In this document: piece after piece, positions 7,233 to 13,961 of the stretch | How the letters are laid out: each line of letters starts with the position of its first letter | How positions within the stretch are numbered: position 1 is the first letter of the stretch | Source: an uncultured Bacilli bacterium | GTDB taxonomy: Bacteria > Bacillota_I > Bacilli_A > RF39 > UBA660 | Length of the DNA: 20,610 bases | NCBI GenBank assembly: GCA_910577075.1 | Contig: CAJTKV010000008.1 | Coordinates: 1 to 20,610 of the forward strand | Reading direction: 5' to 3' | The notes under the pieces: generated by a model | What the model saw: the letters and a program-made list of their open reading frames with translations, nothing else | What the model was told of the DNA's origin: nothing | The model's database searches: none | Made by a program: the position numbers and the translations under genes

Positions 7233-7721
7233 TCATCTTTTCTTTTTAAACACTAATAATTTACTCAAGAAGTAATTGGCAACAGTTACTATTACTTGTG
7301 ATACTAATTTTCCTATCTTATCATTTAGATGTAATAAAGAGACTATTATGAACATCGTCAACATATCCATAAGTAAACTCAATATTCGCGAGCCGACAAA
7401 CTTCGAAGCCTCTTTAACCATATTTTTCTCTTTGCTCTTGAATACAAAAATACGGTTTGTAAAATAGGCAAAAGTAACAGCAAAAACCCACGAAATGACA
7501 TTGGCAATTTGTAACTCTATTTCAACACTAGGATTTAAAAAAGTATATGTACAAGCAAAATAAGTAACTAAACTTACTATTGTCGTAAGAAAGCCAACTA
7601 TTAAATAGTTCCATACCTCGGGATTTTTGTAATATATTCCCCATCCCCAATTCCAAAATTTAACGAAGGGATTATTATCATGTCCTTTAATTATCAATTT
7701 TTTATCATTATTATTTTTCAT
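7233..7721 (-). CDS. GtrA-family membrane protein
   Basis: A 162-residue protein with a hydrophilic N-terminal 35 residues rich in Asn, Lys and Trp, then four hydrophobic segments at about 39-62, 72-92, 105-128 and 133-155. The signature NVISWVFAVTFAYFTNRIFVF (about residues 75-95) is typical of GtrA. GtrA/GtcA proteins are thought to flip undecaprenyl-phosphate sugars across the membrane for polysaccharide or teichoic acid decoration. The partner GT2 and GT-C-like genes are in this window but about 3.5-5.8 kb away. The GtrA gene has its own promoter and a GAGG ribosome site nine bases from the ATG. The long Trp-containing N-terminal extension is somewhat unusual for the family. Confidence 0.87.
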   Translation of the reverse strand: MKNNNDKKLIIKGHDNNPFVKFWNWGWGIYYKNPEVWNYLIVGFLTTIVSLVTYFACTYTFLNPSVEIELQIANVISWVFAVTFAYFTNRIFVFKSKEKNMVKEASKFVGSRILSLLMDMLTMFIIVSLLHLNDKIGKLVSQVIVTVANYFLSKLLVFKKKR

Positions 7722-7740
7722 CTATTCATACCTCAAAGAT

Positions 7741-7768
7741 ATTATACCACAAGTGAATAAATTGACAA
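7741..7768 (-). promoter_or_regulatory. Candidate sigma-A promoter for the GtrA gene
   Basis: On the minus strand, TTGTCA (7763-7768) and a perfect TATAAT (7741-7746) are separated by 16 bases. The predicted leader is only about a dozen bases and contains the GAGG ribosome site. Confidence 0.6.
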
Positions 7769-7813
7769 TCATCAACCAATACTGCCACTTCCAAATTTAT
7801 TATATCATCTTTA

Positions 7814-10327
7814 TCATCTTTTTTTATGCATCAATTTTCTTACAATATCCAAGGGAACAACACTGCTGGCAATTACAAGCACTATGACTAATTCCCGTGC
7901 TGTTAAACCAAATGTTCTAAACAGCTTACCGCCAAAATAGATTAGATATATTTGGGCTAAAAAGATAAACAACATAATAATTAAAAACACCTTATTTTTT
8001 ACTATTCCCGAGAAGATATTTGCCCTTGTTGTGCGCGCATTAAAGGCATTAAAAATACTTATAAAAATAAATAGCGAAAAGAATGCCGTTAAATAATATT
8101 TAGAATCGCTGCGAATAAATAACTTAAATACTGGCAATTTTAAAAAGAGCATTAACAATAAAGCTGAATAGATGCCAATAACTAAAATTGATTCATACAT
8201 ATATCTATTTAAAATTGGTTCATCTTTTTTTATAGGCTTTTCTTCCATATATCGTTTCATTGGCGATTCATAAGAATAAGCTAACCCCGCAAGGGTATCC
8301 ATAATCATATTAATCCAAAGCATCTGCATAACGGTAACTGGACTTGTTACGCCTATAAAAGGTCCAAAGATTGATAAAAATAAGGCGATAAAATTCATTG
8401 TAAGTTGAAATACGATAAACTTTCTAATTGACTTAAAAATCGTTCTTCCATAAAGTATGGCATTGCCAATAGATGCTATATTATCATCTAAAATAACAAT
8501 ATCTGATGCCTCTTTGGCCACTTCTGATCCACTCCCCATGGCAAAACCGACATTGGCTTTTTTTAAAGCTGGTGCATCATTGACGCCATCACCTGTCATA
8601 CCAACAACCAATCCTCGCGTTTCTAAAACCGAAGCCACACGACTCTTATCCTTTGGTAATGCTCTCGCAATTACTTTTATTCTTTTATAATTCCCAATTA
8701 TCTCATCATCATCTAACTTCTCCAAATCATCATGAGTTAAAACAAGACTAGAATTATCTAGCATTCCTAATTCCATAGCAATTGATTTGGCCGTCAATGC
8801 ATCATCTCCCGTAATCATAATCGCATCGATCCCGGCCCTTTTTATATTATCTAAGACACCCTTAGCTTCCTTTCTAACCTCATCGCGTATCAAGATAAAT
8901 CCCATTAATACATTATCACTTACCAAAGTAATAACTCTTATTCCCTTAGAAGTATACTTATTAACTAAATTAGTAATATTTTTCTTATCTCTAATAATCT
9001 TTCTTTTAGCATCTTTATCCAAATAATAGACGCATCTATCTATTAATACTTCCAATGCTCCCTTATAATAAATATTATTATTACTTAACTTAACATAGGA
9101 ATATTTATCCGTAGAATTAAAGGATTTAGAATCAATAACTGTTAAACTTTTGGGTCTGTTGCCGACAAAACTTAAAATAGCTTTATCCGTCATATTACTT
9201 CCCATAATACTACCATTATCAAAATAAGAAGCATTATTATACAGTAGACATTCCGTAAATATATTTCTTAATTCATCTTTCATCTCTGATAGATTATTAT
9301 AATTATTATCATCAGCATCAACTACGCCAATTACACTTAATTTTCCCATCGTTAAAGTACCCGTCTTATCAGTTAATAAGACATTTAAAGAACCACTCGT
9401 CTCTATTCCTACTAGTTTTCTTACTAAAACATTGCTCTTAAGCATTCTTTTCATATTAGAAGATAATACTAAGGCCACCATCATCGGAAGTCCCTCTGGT
9501 ACACACACAATAATTATTGTAACCGCTAAAGTTAAAGCATAGATAATATTATCTAACATAAATTTTGGATTTTTAAGTAATGGTAAAATAACATCCATGT
9601 TAAAATCATTAGATATAAATAAGACATTAAACATATAAGAAAAAAATACTAATATTGCTCCAATAAAGCCAATTCGCGAAATAATCTTAGCTAAATGATG
9701 TAATCGCAATTTCATCGGACTATCAGGAGTCTTCTCATTTAATTCCTTAGCTATGCCTCCATAAATGGTATTAATACCTACATTTTTTACACGCATAATG
9801 GCTTGATTAGATAATACTACACTTCCCTTTAAAACCAAATCATTACTTGCCTTTATTACTTCTCTAGCTTCGCCATTTATACTAGACTCATCTACCCCAA
9901 TTGAACCAGAGATAATTATACCATCAGCAGGTATTACCTCTCCTGATTCCAAATACACGATATCTCCTACCACAATCTCTTCATTCTTAACATTAGTTAA
10001 AACATTATTTCTCTTTACTCTTACTCTTATACTCTCATATTCACTTTGTAATCTCTTAAAAGATTTATTAGAACCATATTCACTCAAACTTGATATAAGA
10101 GAAGATAATAGAATTGATATCAACATACCTAACGTCTCATACCAATCAAAAGATGAAAATAAAAACACTACTCTCACAGCTAATGCAATTAACATTATCT
10201 TTATAATTGGATCTCCCAAAGACTCTAACAAAAGACGAAAAAACTTATTCTCGTTTTTAACACTTATACTATTTGATCCACACTTTCTTCTTGACTCCAA
10301 TACTTCTGCATCGCTTAATCCATTCAT
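7814..10327 (-). CDS. P-type Ca2+-transporting ATPase, PMCA (PIIB)-like
   Basis: An 837-residue cation pump. Ten hydrophobic segments, the phosphorylation motif DKTGT, the hinge TGDGVNDAP and the ion-site motif PEGLP in helix 4 are all present. Helix 6 reads QMLWINMIMDTLAGLA, matching plasma-membrane Ca2+ pumps (N and D ligands), and the Asn in helix 5 (QLTMNF) also fits PIIB, so one Ca2+ per cycle is expected. The actuator loop, normally TGES, reads NGEA (DESSINGEAREV), keeping only the Gly-Glu pair. I prefer the ATG at 10327: GGGTGA precedes it, and the protein then begins MNGLSDAEV as relatives do. The upstream in-frame ATG at 10387 has no ribosome site and abuts a terminator. It probably exports Ca2+ and stands as a single gene. 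Confidence 0.9.
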   Translation of the reverse strand: MNGLSDAEVLESRRKCGSNSISVKNENKFFRLLLESLGDPIIKIMLIALAVRVVFLFSSFDWYETLGMLISILLSSLISSLSEYGSNKSFKRLQSEYESIRVRVKRNNVLTNVKNEEIVVGDIVYLESGEVIPADGIIISGSIGVDESSINGEAREVIKASNDLVLKGSVVLSNQAIMRVKNVGINTIYGGIAKELNEKTPDSPMKLRLHHLAKIISRIGFIGAILVFFSYMFNVLFISNDFNMDVILPLLKNPKFMLDNIIYALTLAVTIIIVCVPEGLPMMVALVLSSNMKRMLKSNVLVRKLVGIETSGSLNVLLTDKTGTLTMGKLSVIGVVDADDNNYNNLSEMKDELRNIFTECLLYNNASYFDNGSIMGSNMTDKAILSFVGNRPKSLTVIDSKSFNSTDKYSYVKLSNNNIYYKGALEVLIDRCVYYLDKDAKRKIIRDKKNITNLVNKYTSKGIRVITLVSDNVLMGFILIRDEVRKEAKGVLDNIKRAGIDAIMITGDDALTAKSIAMELGMLDNSSLVLTHDDLEKLDDDEIIGNYKRIKVIARALPKDKSRVASVLETRGLVVGMTGDGVNDAPALKKANVGFAMGSGSEVAKEASDIVILDDNIASIGNAILYGRTIFKSIRKFIVFQLTMNFIALFLSIFGPFIGVTSPVTVMQMLWINMIMDTLAGLAYSYESPMKRYMEEKPIKKDEPILNRYMYESILVIGIYSALLLMLFLKLPVFKLFIRSDSKYYLTAFFSLFIFISIFNAFNARTTRANIFSGIVKNKVFLIIMLFIFLAQIYLIYFGGKLFRTFGLTARELVIVLVIASSVVPLDIVRKLMHKKR

Positions 10328-10386
10328 TTCTTCACCCTTACCCTTACTAATAAATGTATATGAATGAATTATTTCTTTTATTAACA

Positions 10387-10413
10387 AAAAAGAAGATAAA
10401 ATATCTTCTTTTT
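10387..10413. terminator. Rho-independent terminator, perfect 12-bp stem
   Basis: AAAAAGAAGATA (10387-10398) pairs perfectly with TATCTTCTTTTT (10402-10413) across a three-base loop, with A/T tracts on both strands. On the minus strand it ends transcripts leaving the accessory region and insulates the Ca2+ ATPase. It follows 26 bases after the decayed gene tail at 10440. Confidence 0.75.
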
Positions 10414-10439
10414 AAATGATTAAAGTTTAGTTATTCTAA

Positions 10440-10568
10440 TCATATCGTATATCTAAACATACTTGGTTCAAATGAACCATTATCAGCAATTTTTTTGTTA
10501 CTCTAAATCTCATATATAATTCACAAGTTTGATTACCCACACTATCAAGATATTCATTACTCCTTATC
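10440..10568 (-). pseudogene. Frameshifted C-terminal gene tail of unknown family
   Basis: Reading the minus strand, one frame gives about 30 protein-like codons (NEYLDSVGNQTCELYMRFRV, then TKK) up to a run of seven A residues (10490-10496 on the plus strand). Continuing one frame over gives IADNGSFEPSMFRYTI and a TGA stop at 10440, followed by a good terminator. Both halves look coding and join at a homopolymer, which suggests a one-base deletion in a former gene, or a sequencing error. No start codon or ribosome site for an intact version is visible, so this would be only the tail. I do not recognise the family. Confidence 0.4.
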
Positions 10569-11180
10569 TTATTCTATTAACTCTGCCTCTTGAACAAAGT
10601 CTGAATTAATATTTATACTTATCCCATGCATAAATTTAAGCACTTTATCATTTTTTGCTATAAGCCAAAGACTATAGCAATTCACAGATTCGTTAAAATA
10701 TATATCATCTTCGCCTATTTTTAAAGAAACGCAACTTTTCGTATTATCATTGCATTCATAATTAAAATGAACTTGATAATATATTTCCTCTGGCTTACTG
10801 GCATAATAACCTATATTTAATATTTCAATAATATTAAATGATTTTAAATTAGATTTATCAACATTTCCATGTTCTATAAATTTATTTAGTATTTCTTCTG
10901 AAAAGGCTTTTCTTCTTGCACTTACCGGTTTTGTTGTTGTTACTTTTTCTTCTATTATTTCTTCTTTTTGACATTCATACTTTGAAAATTTTCCAACTAT
11001 TTTATTTTCTTCATTGCAATTATAGACATCAAAGAATATTCCTCTATCTACATTTGTTGATTTATCTTTAAAATGTATAAAAGGAACAGTTTTATTTATG
11101 TATGAATATATACTATCTCCAACTATAAAACATAACATTATTAATAATACACTTATCAATATCTTTATACTTTTTTTCAT
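10569..11180 (-). CDS. Membrane-anchored hypothetical protein (type A1 of the duplicated pair)
   Basis: A 203-residue protein with one N-terminal hydrophobic helix (about 7-24) after MKKSIK, so it is exported and anchored, or has a non-cleaved signal. The extracytoplasmic part has several Cys residues (for example in VYNCNEENK, KYECQ, FNYECNDNTKSC and SVNCYS) that could form disulfides, and a Thr/Lys-rich linker near residues 80-90. No known domain is evident. AAGGAGC sets the start. Its last 25 residues (KFMHGISININSDFVQ) match the start of the fragment at 12048-12293, also at the DNA level, so part of this gene has been copied. Alignment with that copy shows one base fewer in this gene near position 10587, so the present C-terminus may itself result from a frameshift. 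Confidence 0.7.
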   Translation of the reverse strand: MKKSIKILISVLLIMLCFIVGDSIYSYINKTVPFIHFKDKSTNVDRGIFFDVYNCNEENKIVGKFSKYECQKEEIIEEKVTTTKPVSARRKAFSEEILNKFIEHGNVDKSNLKSFNIIEILNIGYYASKPEEIYYQVHFNYECNDNTKSCVSLKIGEDDIYFNESVNCYSLWLIAKNDKVLKFMHGISININSDFVQEAELIE

Positions 11181-11510
11181 AAATCTGCTCCTTAATTAAA
11201 AATGTTATTTATATTGTGATATTTTAAAATTGACATCATTGAATCAATTTATTTTATGTAATATGTATCTATCAATTAACTAGTCATTATGAGCCGTATG
11301 AATAGATACTTTTGTTGTTAGTAAATATTAAAAATGTTACCTTATTTTAACATATTTTATACTATCATTAATCTTGATCTTCATAATATATAGGAAACAG
11401 ATGCAATAAATAGAATAAAACATAATTAGTATGAATTTTTCAATATTAAAACAAAAACATATTAATCTATTTTTTATATAATTCGCATGGTAACAAAAAG
11501 AAAAGTGATA
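11181..11510 (-). other. 330-base AT-rich intergenic region with a dyad near the downstream gene
   Basis: No gene is supported here. The minus strand ends with the AAGGAGC ribosome site for the 10569-11180 gene. About 46 bases upstream of its start is a 7-bp inverted repeat, AAATTGA (11227-11233) and TCAATTT (11244-11250), ten bases apart, which could be an operator or part of a weak promoter. No consensus promoter pair or terminator hairpin was found in the rest. Confidence 0.4.
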
Positions 11511-11948
11511 TCAACATTCCGAATTTGTTCCAATACTTTCATAAAATAGAAAAAACTTTGACCTATAAGCACTTGATTTATAAGTATATCCATTAGTATC
11601 TTCATCAAGAATATATAAACATTTTCCTTTTGTTTCTATATATCTATCCACGATAAAAAACGGATTAATAATATGCAAATCATTTGAAAATATTAGTATC
11701 ATTATTAGAAATATAGTATTAGTAAAAGTAAAATACAATACTGTTGCTAATACTCCTATTAAATGATTTTTAAAATCACGAAAAATATATATACATGGGA
11801 TTACAATAACAACAGAAAAAATCAAAGCCAATAATATAAATTCAGGTATAATTTTATAAATAATATTATGAGGTAAAGAAAATGTAACACATAACATTAA
11901 TATTAATAGTATTATAAGTGTTGCATAAATCTTATCAAGTTTTTTCAT
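11511..11948 (-). CDS. Small membrane protein with C-terminal Cys (type B1 of the duplicated pair)
   Basis: A 145-residue protein from the ATG at 11948. Three hydrophobic segments cover roughly residues 8-25, 33-55 and 63-90, with an IYIFRDFKNHL positively charged loop between the second and third. A short extracytoplasmic domain ends FLFYESIGTNSEC with a terminal Cys. It is a clear paralogue of the protein at 12271-12705 (shared PxxIYIFxxFK loop, shared FLFY-IG-C ending). I prefer the second ATG: GGTGAT precedes it, and a TATAAT at 11965-11970 would place the transcript start at about the first ATG (11960), excluding it. Function is unknown; with its neighbour A1 it forms one copy of a duplicated pair. 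Confidence 0.65.
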   Translation of the reverse strand: MKKLDKIYATLIILLILMLCVTFSLPHNIIYKIIPEFILLALIFSVVIVIPCIYIFRDFKNHLIGVLATVLYFTFTNTIFLIMILIFSNDLHIINPFFIVDRYIETKGKCLYILDEDTNGYTYKSSAYRSKFFLFYESIGTNSEC

Positions 11949-12047
11949 CAAAATCACCATTTTTATTATAGCATAATAGCTATTGTAAATATATTTTTTC
12001 TATCTATTTTTGTATTATAACACTATAAAATAACAAGTGTATGTGTA

Positions 12048-12293
12048 CTATCTTCCACTTCCATTTTCTTTATAAACAAAATATTTAAATGCATCCACTG
12101 CTGTATCAAAATATTTTTGATTATCTTTGCCACCTGATAAAATAAACTTAAATATTTGCAATTCATCAGCATTAATTAAATCACATGACCACTCAATATA
12201 ACTTATTCCGCCTACTTGAACAAAATATGAGTTACCATTAATACTTATTCCATTCATGAATTTTATTGCTTTAACAATCTCTATACTCGCCAA
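12048..12293 (-). pseudogene. Chimeric fragment carrying a copy of the A1 C-terminal segment
   Basis: An open frame of 81 codons that begins at a TTG inside the end of the type B2 gene and has no ribosome site. An internal ATG at 12257 also lacks one. Codons 8-27 (VKAIKFMNGISINGNSYFVQ) match the end of the A1 protein, and the DNA is visibly related (12210-12262 against 10585-10640). The remaining 55 codons are unrelated to A1 as it now stands. This looks like the remnant of a second A-type gene whose 5' part was lost, leaving its tail behind B2. A short expressed protein cannot be excluded. Confidence 0.45.
12210..12262 (-). repeat. Dispersed duplicate of 10585-10640
   Basis: About 53 bases align with the end of the A1 gene, sharing blocks such as TTGAACAAA, ATACTTAT and CAT-AATTT on the plus strand. 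There are scattered substitutions and one single-base length difference near the A1 stop. Identity is roughly three quarters by eye. Confidence 0.6.
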
Positions 12294-12705
12294 TTTTTTT
12301 GTAAAAAAGAAAATTTATATTTTTATAAGTACCCTTGCTACTTTCCAACCACTGAATTTCACACGTATATAAATATTTATCATCCTTATCAACTATAAAA
12401 ACATCTGAACCAATTATAAAATGAAAACCTCCACTAAAAATATACAACGGGAATAAAATAACAGCAAAAACTAAAAAACTATATACAACTGATAAGAAAA
12501 ATGCAAGCAATTTCTTTTTAAATTCACTAAAAATATATATACTTGGAAAAATTACTAGAACAAGAAGTACAAGTAAAATAATAGCAAATTCCGCCCATAA
12601 TTGATAATATAAGTCACTTGGCAATTTTAACGTTATATACCCAATTAAAATCATCAAGATAGTTAAAAATATATGTAACCTAACAATTAATTTCACCTGT
12701 ATCAC
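12271..12705 (-). CDS. Small membrane protein with C-terminal Cys (type B2 of the duplicated pair)
   Basis: A 144-residue protein starting at a GTG whose bases overlap the TGA stop of the upstream lipoprotein gene (GTGA, four-base overlap), so translation is coupled. Three hydrophobic segments cover about 9-26, 33-55 and 66-95. The positively charged loop IYIFSEFKKKL and the ending FLFYKKIGEYRDC match the B1 paralogue at 11511-11948 position for position, including the last Cys. The C-terminal 45 residues probably face outward. A second GTG three codons on is an alternative start. Function is unknown. Coupling to a lipoprotein suggests that the B proteins work with surface-anchored partners, which fits B1 lying next to the anchored A1 protein. 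Confidence 0.72.
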   Translation of the reverse strand: MIQVKLIVRLHIFLTILMILIGYITLKLPSDLYYQLWAEFAIILLVLLVLVIFPSIYIFSEFKKKLLAFFLSVVYSFLVFAVILFPLYIFSGGFHFIIGSDVFIVDKDDKYLYTCEIQWLESSKGTYKNINFLFYKKIGEYRDC

Positions 12706-13310
12706 CTATAACAAATTATACTATAAAAACTTTTTTTATAATTACTATTACTTATTTTTTCGCATTTATAATCAGAAAGAGCACATTTGGCAACAAAATC
12801 CGAATTATCTAAATTATTGATTCGTGAATTAAAATATATATATTCACTATCAACTTTTACAATTTTTTCAAAAATGACTATTTGATTTTCTTTTAGATTT
12901 TTTATATTACTTAATATAGACTTTGTATCAAAAGTTAATTCTTTTTTATCAAATTTTTCCTTATTCAAACTATACATTCCAATTTTAAAATTACCACAAA
13001 TATATAATTTATTTTCATAAAAATAATAATAATAATCTTGGCTATCTATATCTTCTGAATACCCTATAAATTTATCAAGTAAAATATAATCATCATAATC
13101 AATTTTATAAAACAAACCTAAATTATCAATTTCTGAATTATCTTCTAAAACGCCTATAGCATAATTTTCTTTACCTTCTTTATTATAATATTCATGTATA
13201 CGCATTTTATTTGAAGTTAAATCATAATGTTCAAATTTTTCATACTCATCATTTATCAAGCTACAACCACACATCAAAAACATCGAAATTACTATTATAA
13301 TCTTTTTCAT
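12702..13310 (-). CDS. Putative lipoprotein, unknown function
   Basis: A 202-residue protein with a short signal peptide, MKKIIIVISMFLMCGC. C16 is the likely lipidated Cys, preceded by Gly, although the -3 position (Met) is not ideal. The mature part is very rich in Tyr, Asp, Lys and Asn and alternates short beta-like hydrophobic stretches, which may be a small beta-rich or propeller-like domain; no family is recognised. Three Cys residues cluster near the C-terminus (KCALSDYKCEK and the final CYR). GGAG precedes the ATG. It is translationally coupled to the B2 membrane protein. The mature protein should sit on the outer face of the membrane. Confidence 0.72.
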   Translation of the reverse strand: MKKIIIVISMFLMCGCSLINDEYEKFEHYDLTSNKMRIHEYYNKEGKENYAIGVLEDNSEIDNLGLFYKIDYDDYILLDKFIGYSEDIDSQDYYYYFYENKLYICGNFKIGMYSLNKEKFDKKELTFDTKSILSNIKNLKENQIVIFEKIVKVDSEYIYFNSRINNLDNSDFVAKCALSDYKCEKISNSNYKKSFYSIICYR

Positions 13311-13460
13311 ATTTTCTTTTCTCCTTATATTTTTAATCTACACTAATCATATATTCAAGTGGATTTTTGAAATTATACTTTTTCCAAAATCTATAAATAC
13401 ATTAGGACTTTTTATTGTATCACATTTATATTACAAATATTTTATTAACAATAAGATATA

Positions 13461-13874
13461 TCATTTGGGATTTTTGTTATCTCTTATAAAACAATTAATG
13501 TACTCATACCGAGTTGATATCGGGTTGTTTTGAAAAAAGTCATAACTTTCCACAATAGAAGGACTATATTCATATTTTATTATAACTTCATGTTTAAGAT
13601 TAATTTTAAAAGCTACAATCCAAGATATAATAAAAAGAACAGGTATTTCTAACACAACAGCTGCGACAGAGCAAACAAACCTATCCCACTTTTTTAGAAA
13701 ACAGCCTATAAAAAATAATGTTTCAATGATTATTGTAAGATTAACAATTAAAAACATACAATTATAAACCCAACTTAACAGTTCATATCCATTATTAATA
13801 ACTACTTTTCTTATAAACAAAAATGCTATAAAGACAATAATTACTGATATCAAAAATATTATATTCTTTTTCAT
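13461..13874 (-). CDS. Small membrane protein with short extracytoplasmic tail
   Basis: A 137-residue protein with three hydrophobic stretches (about 5-24, 34-62 and 66-92). A hydrophilic tail follows, containing YEYSPSIVESYDFF and ending YEYINCFIRDNKNPK. The plan of three helices plus a short Cys-containing outer tail recalls the B-type proteins downstream, but similarity by eye is too weak to call them homologous. AGGGT lies close upstream of the ATG. The gene follows a remnant of the lipoprotein gene found intact at 16947-17954, so it sits at a rearrangement point. Function is unknown. Confidence 0.62.
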   Translation of the reverse strand: MKKNIIFLISVIIVFIAFLFIRKVVINNGYELLSWVYNCMFLIVNLTIIIETLFFIGCFLKKWDRFVCSVAAVVLEIPVLFIISWIVAFKINLKHEVIIKYEYSPSIVESYDFFQNNPISTRYEYINCFIRDNKNPK

Positions 13875-13904
13875 ATACCCTCATTTCTAACATAATATCA
13901 CAAG

Positions 13905-13961
13905 TATCTACTTTATCTTGAGACTCATAATACTTACTTGCACTAGATTCAACTATTATAC
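13905..13961 (-). pseudogene. Remnant of the beta-propeller lipoprotein gene C-terminus
   Basis: Bases 13905-13957 align without gaps to 16988-17040, the end of the intact lipoprotein gene, with about six differences in 53. The minus strand reads ESSASKYYESQDKVD here against ESSASKYYNAQDKVD in the intact gene. After that the copy jumps to a sequence resembling the start region of the XRE gene (GTGATATTATG). It lies directly after the second permease stop, with no start codon, so it is a relic. Confidence 0.75.

Noticed and set aside
8457..9026. Plus-strand open frames inside the Ca2+ ATPase gene
   Set aside because: Antisense shadows of a well-conserved gene, without ribosome sites or protein character.
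10328..10387. Longer N-terminus for the Ca2+ ATPase
   Set aside because: The ATG at 10387 directly follows the terminator T-run with no ribosome site; the ATG at 10327 has one and gives a family-like start. The longer form is not impossible.
10465..10478. Perfect palindrome GGTTCAAATGAACC considered as an operator
   Set aside because: It lies inside the decayed gene tail, where it encodes part of GSFEP, and no promoter is near; probably coincidental.
11360..11440. Short open stretch on the minus strand reading YLLHLFPIYYEDQD before a stop
   Set aside because: Fewer than 20 codons, with no start, ribosome site or recognisable relative; AT-rich sequence gives such stretches by chance.
12020..12040. 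ACACT / AGTGT inverted repeat near a TATAAT
   Set aside because: Arms of five bases with a long loop, no matching -35, and no gene start at the right distance.
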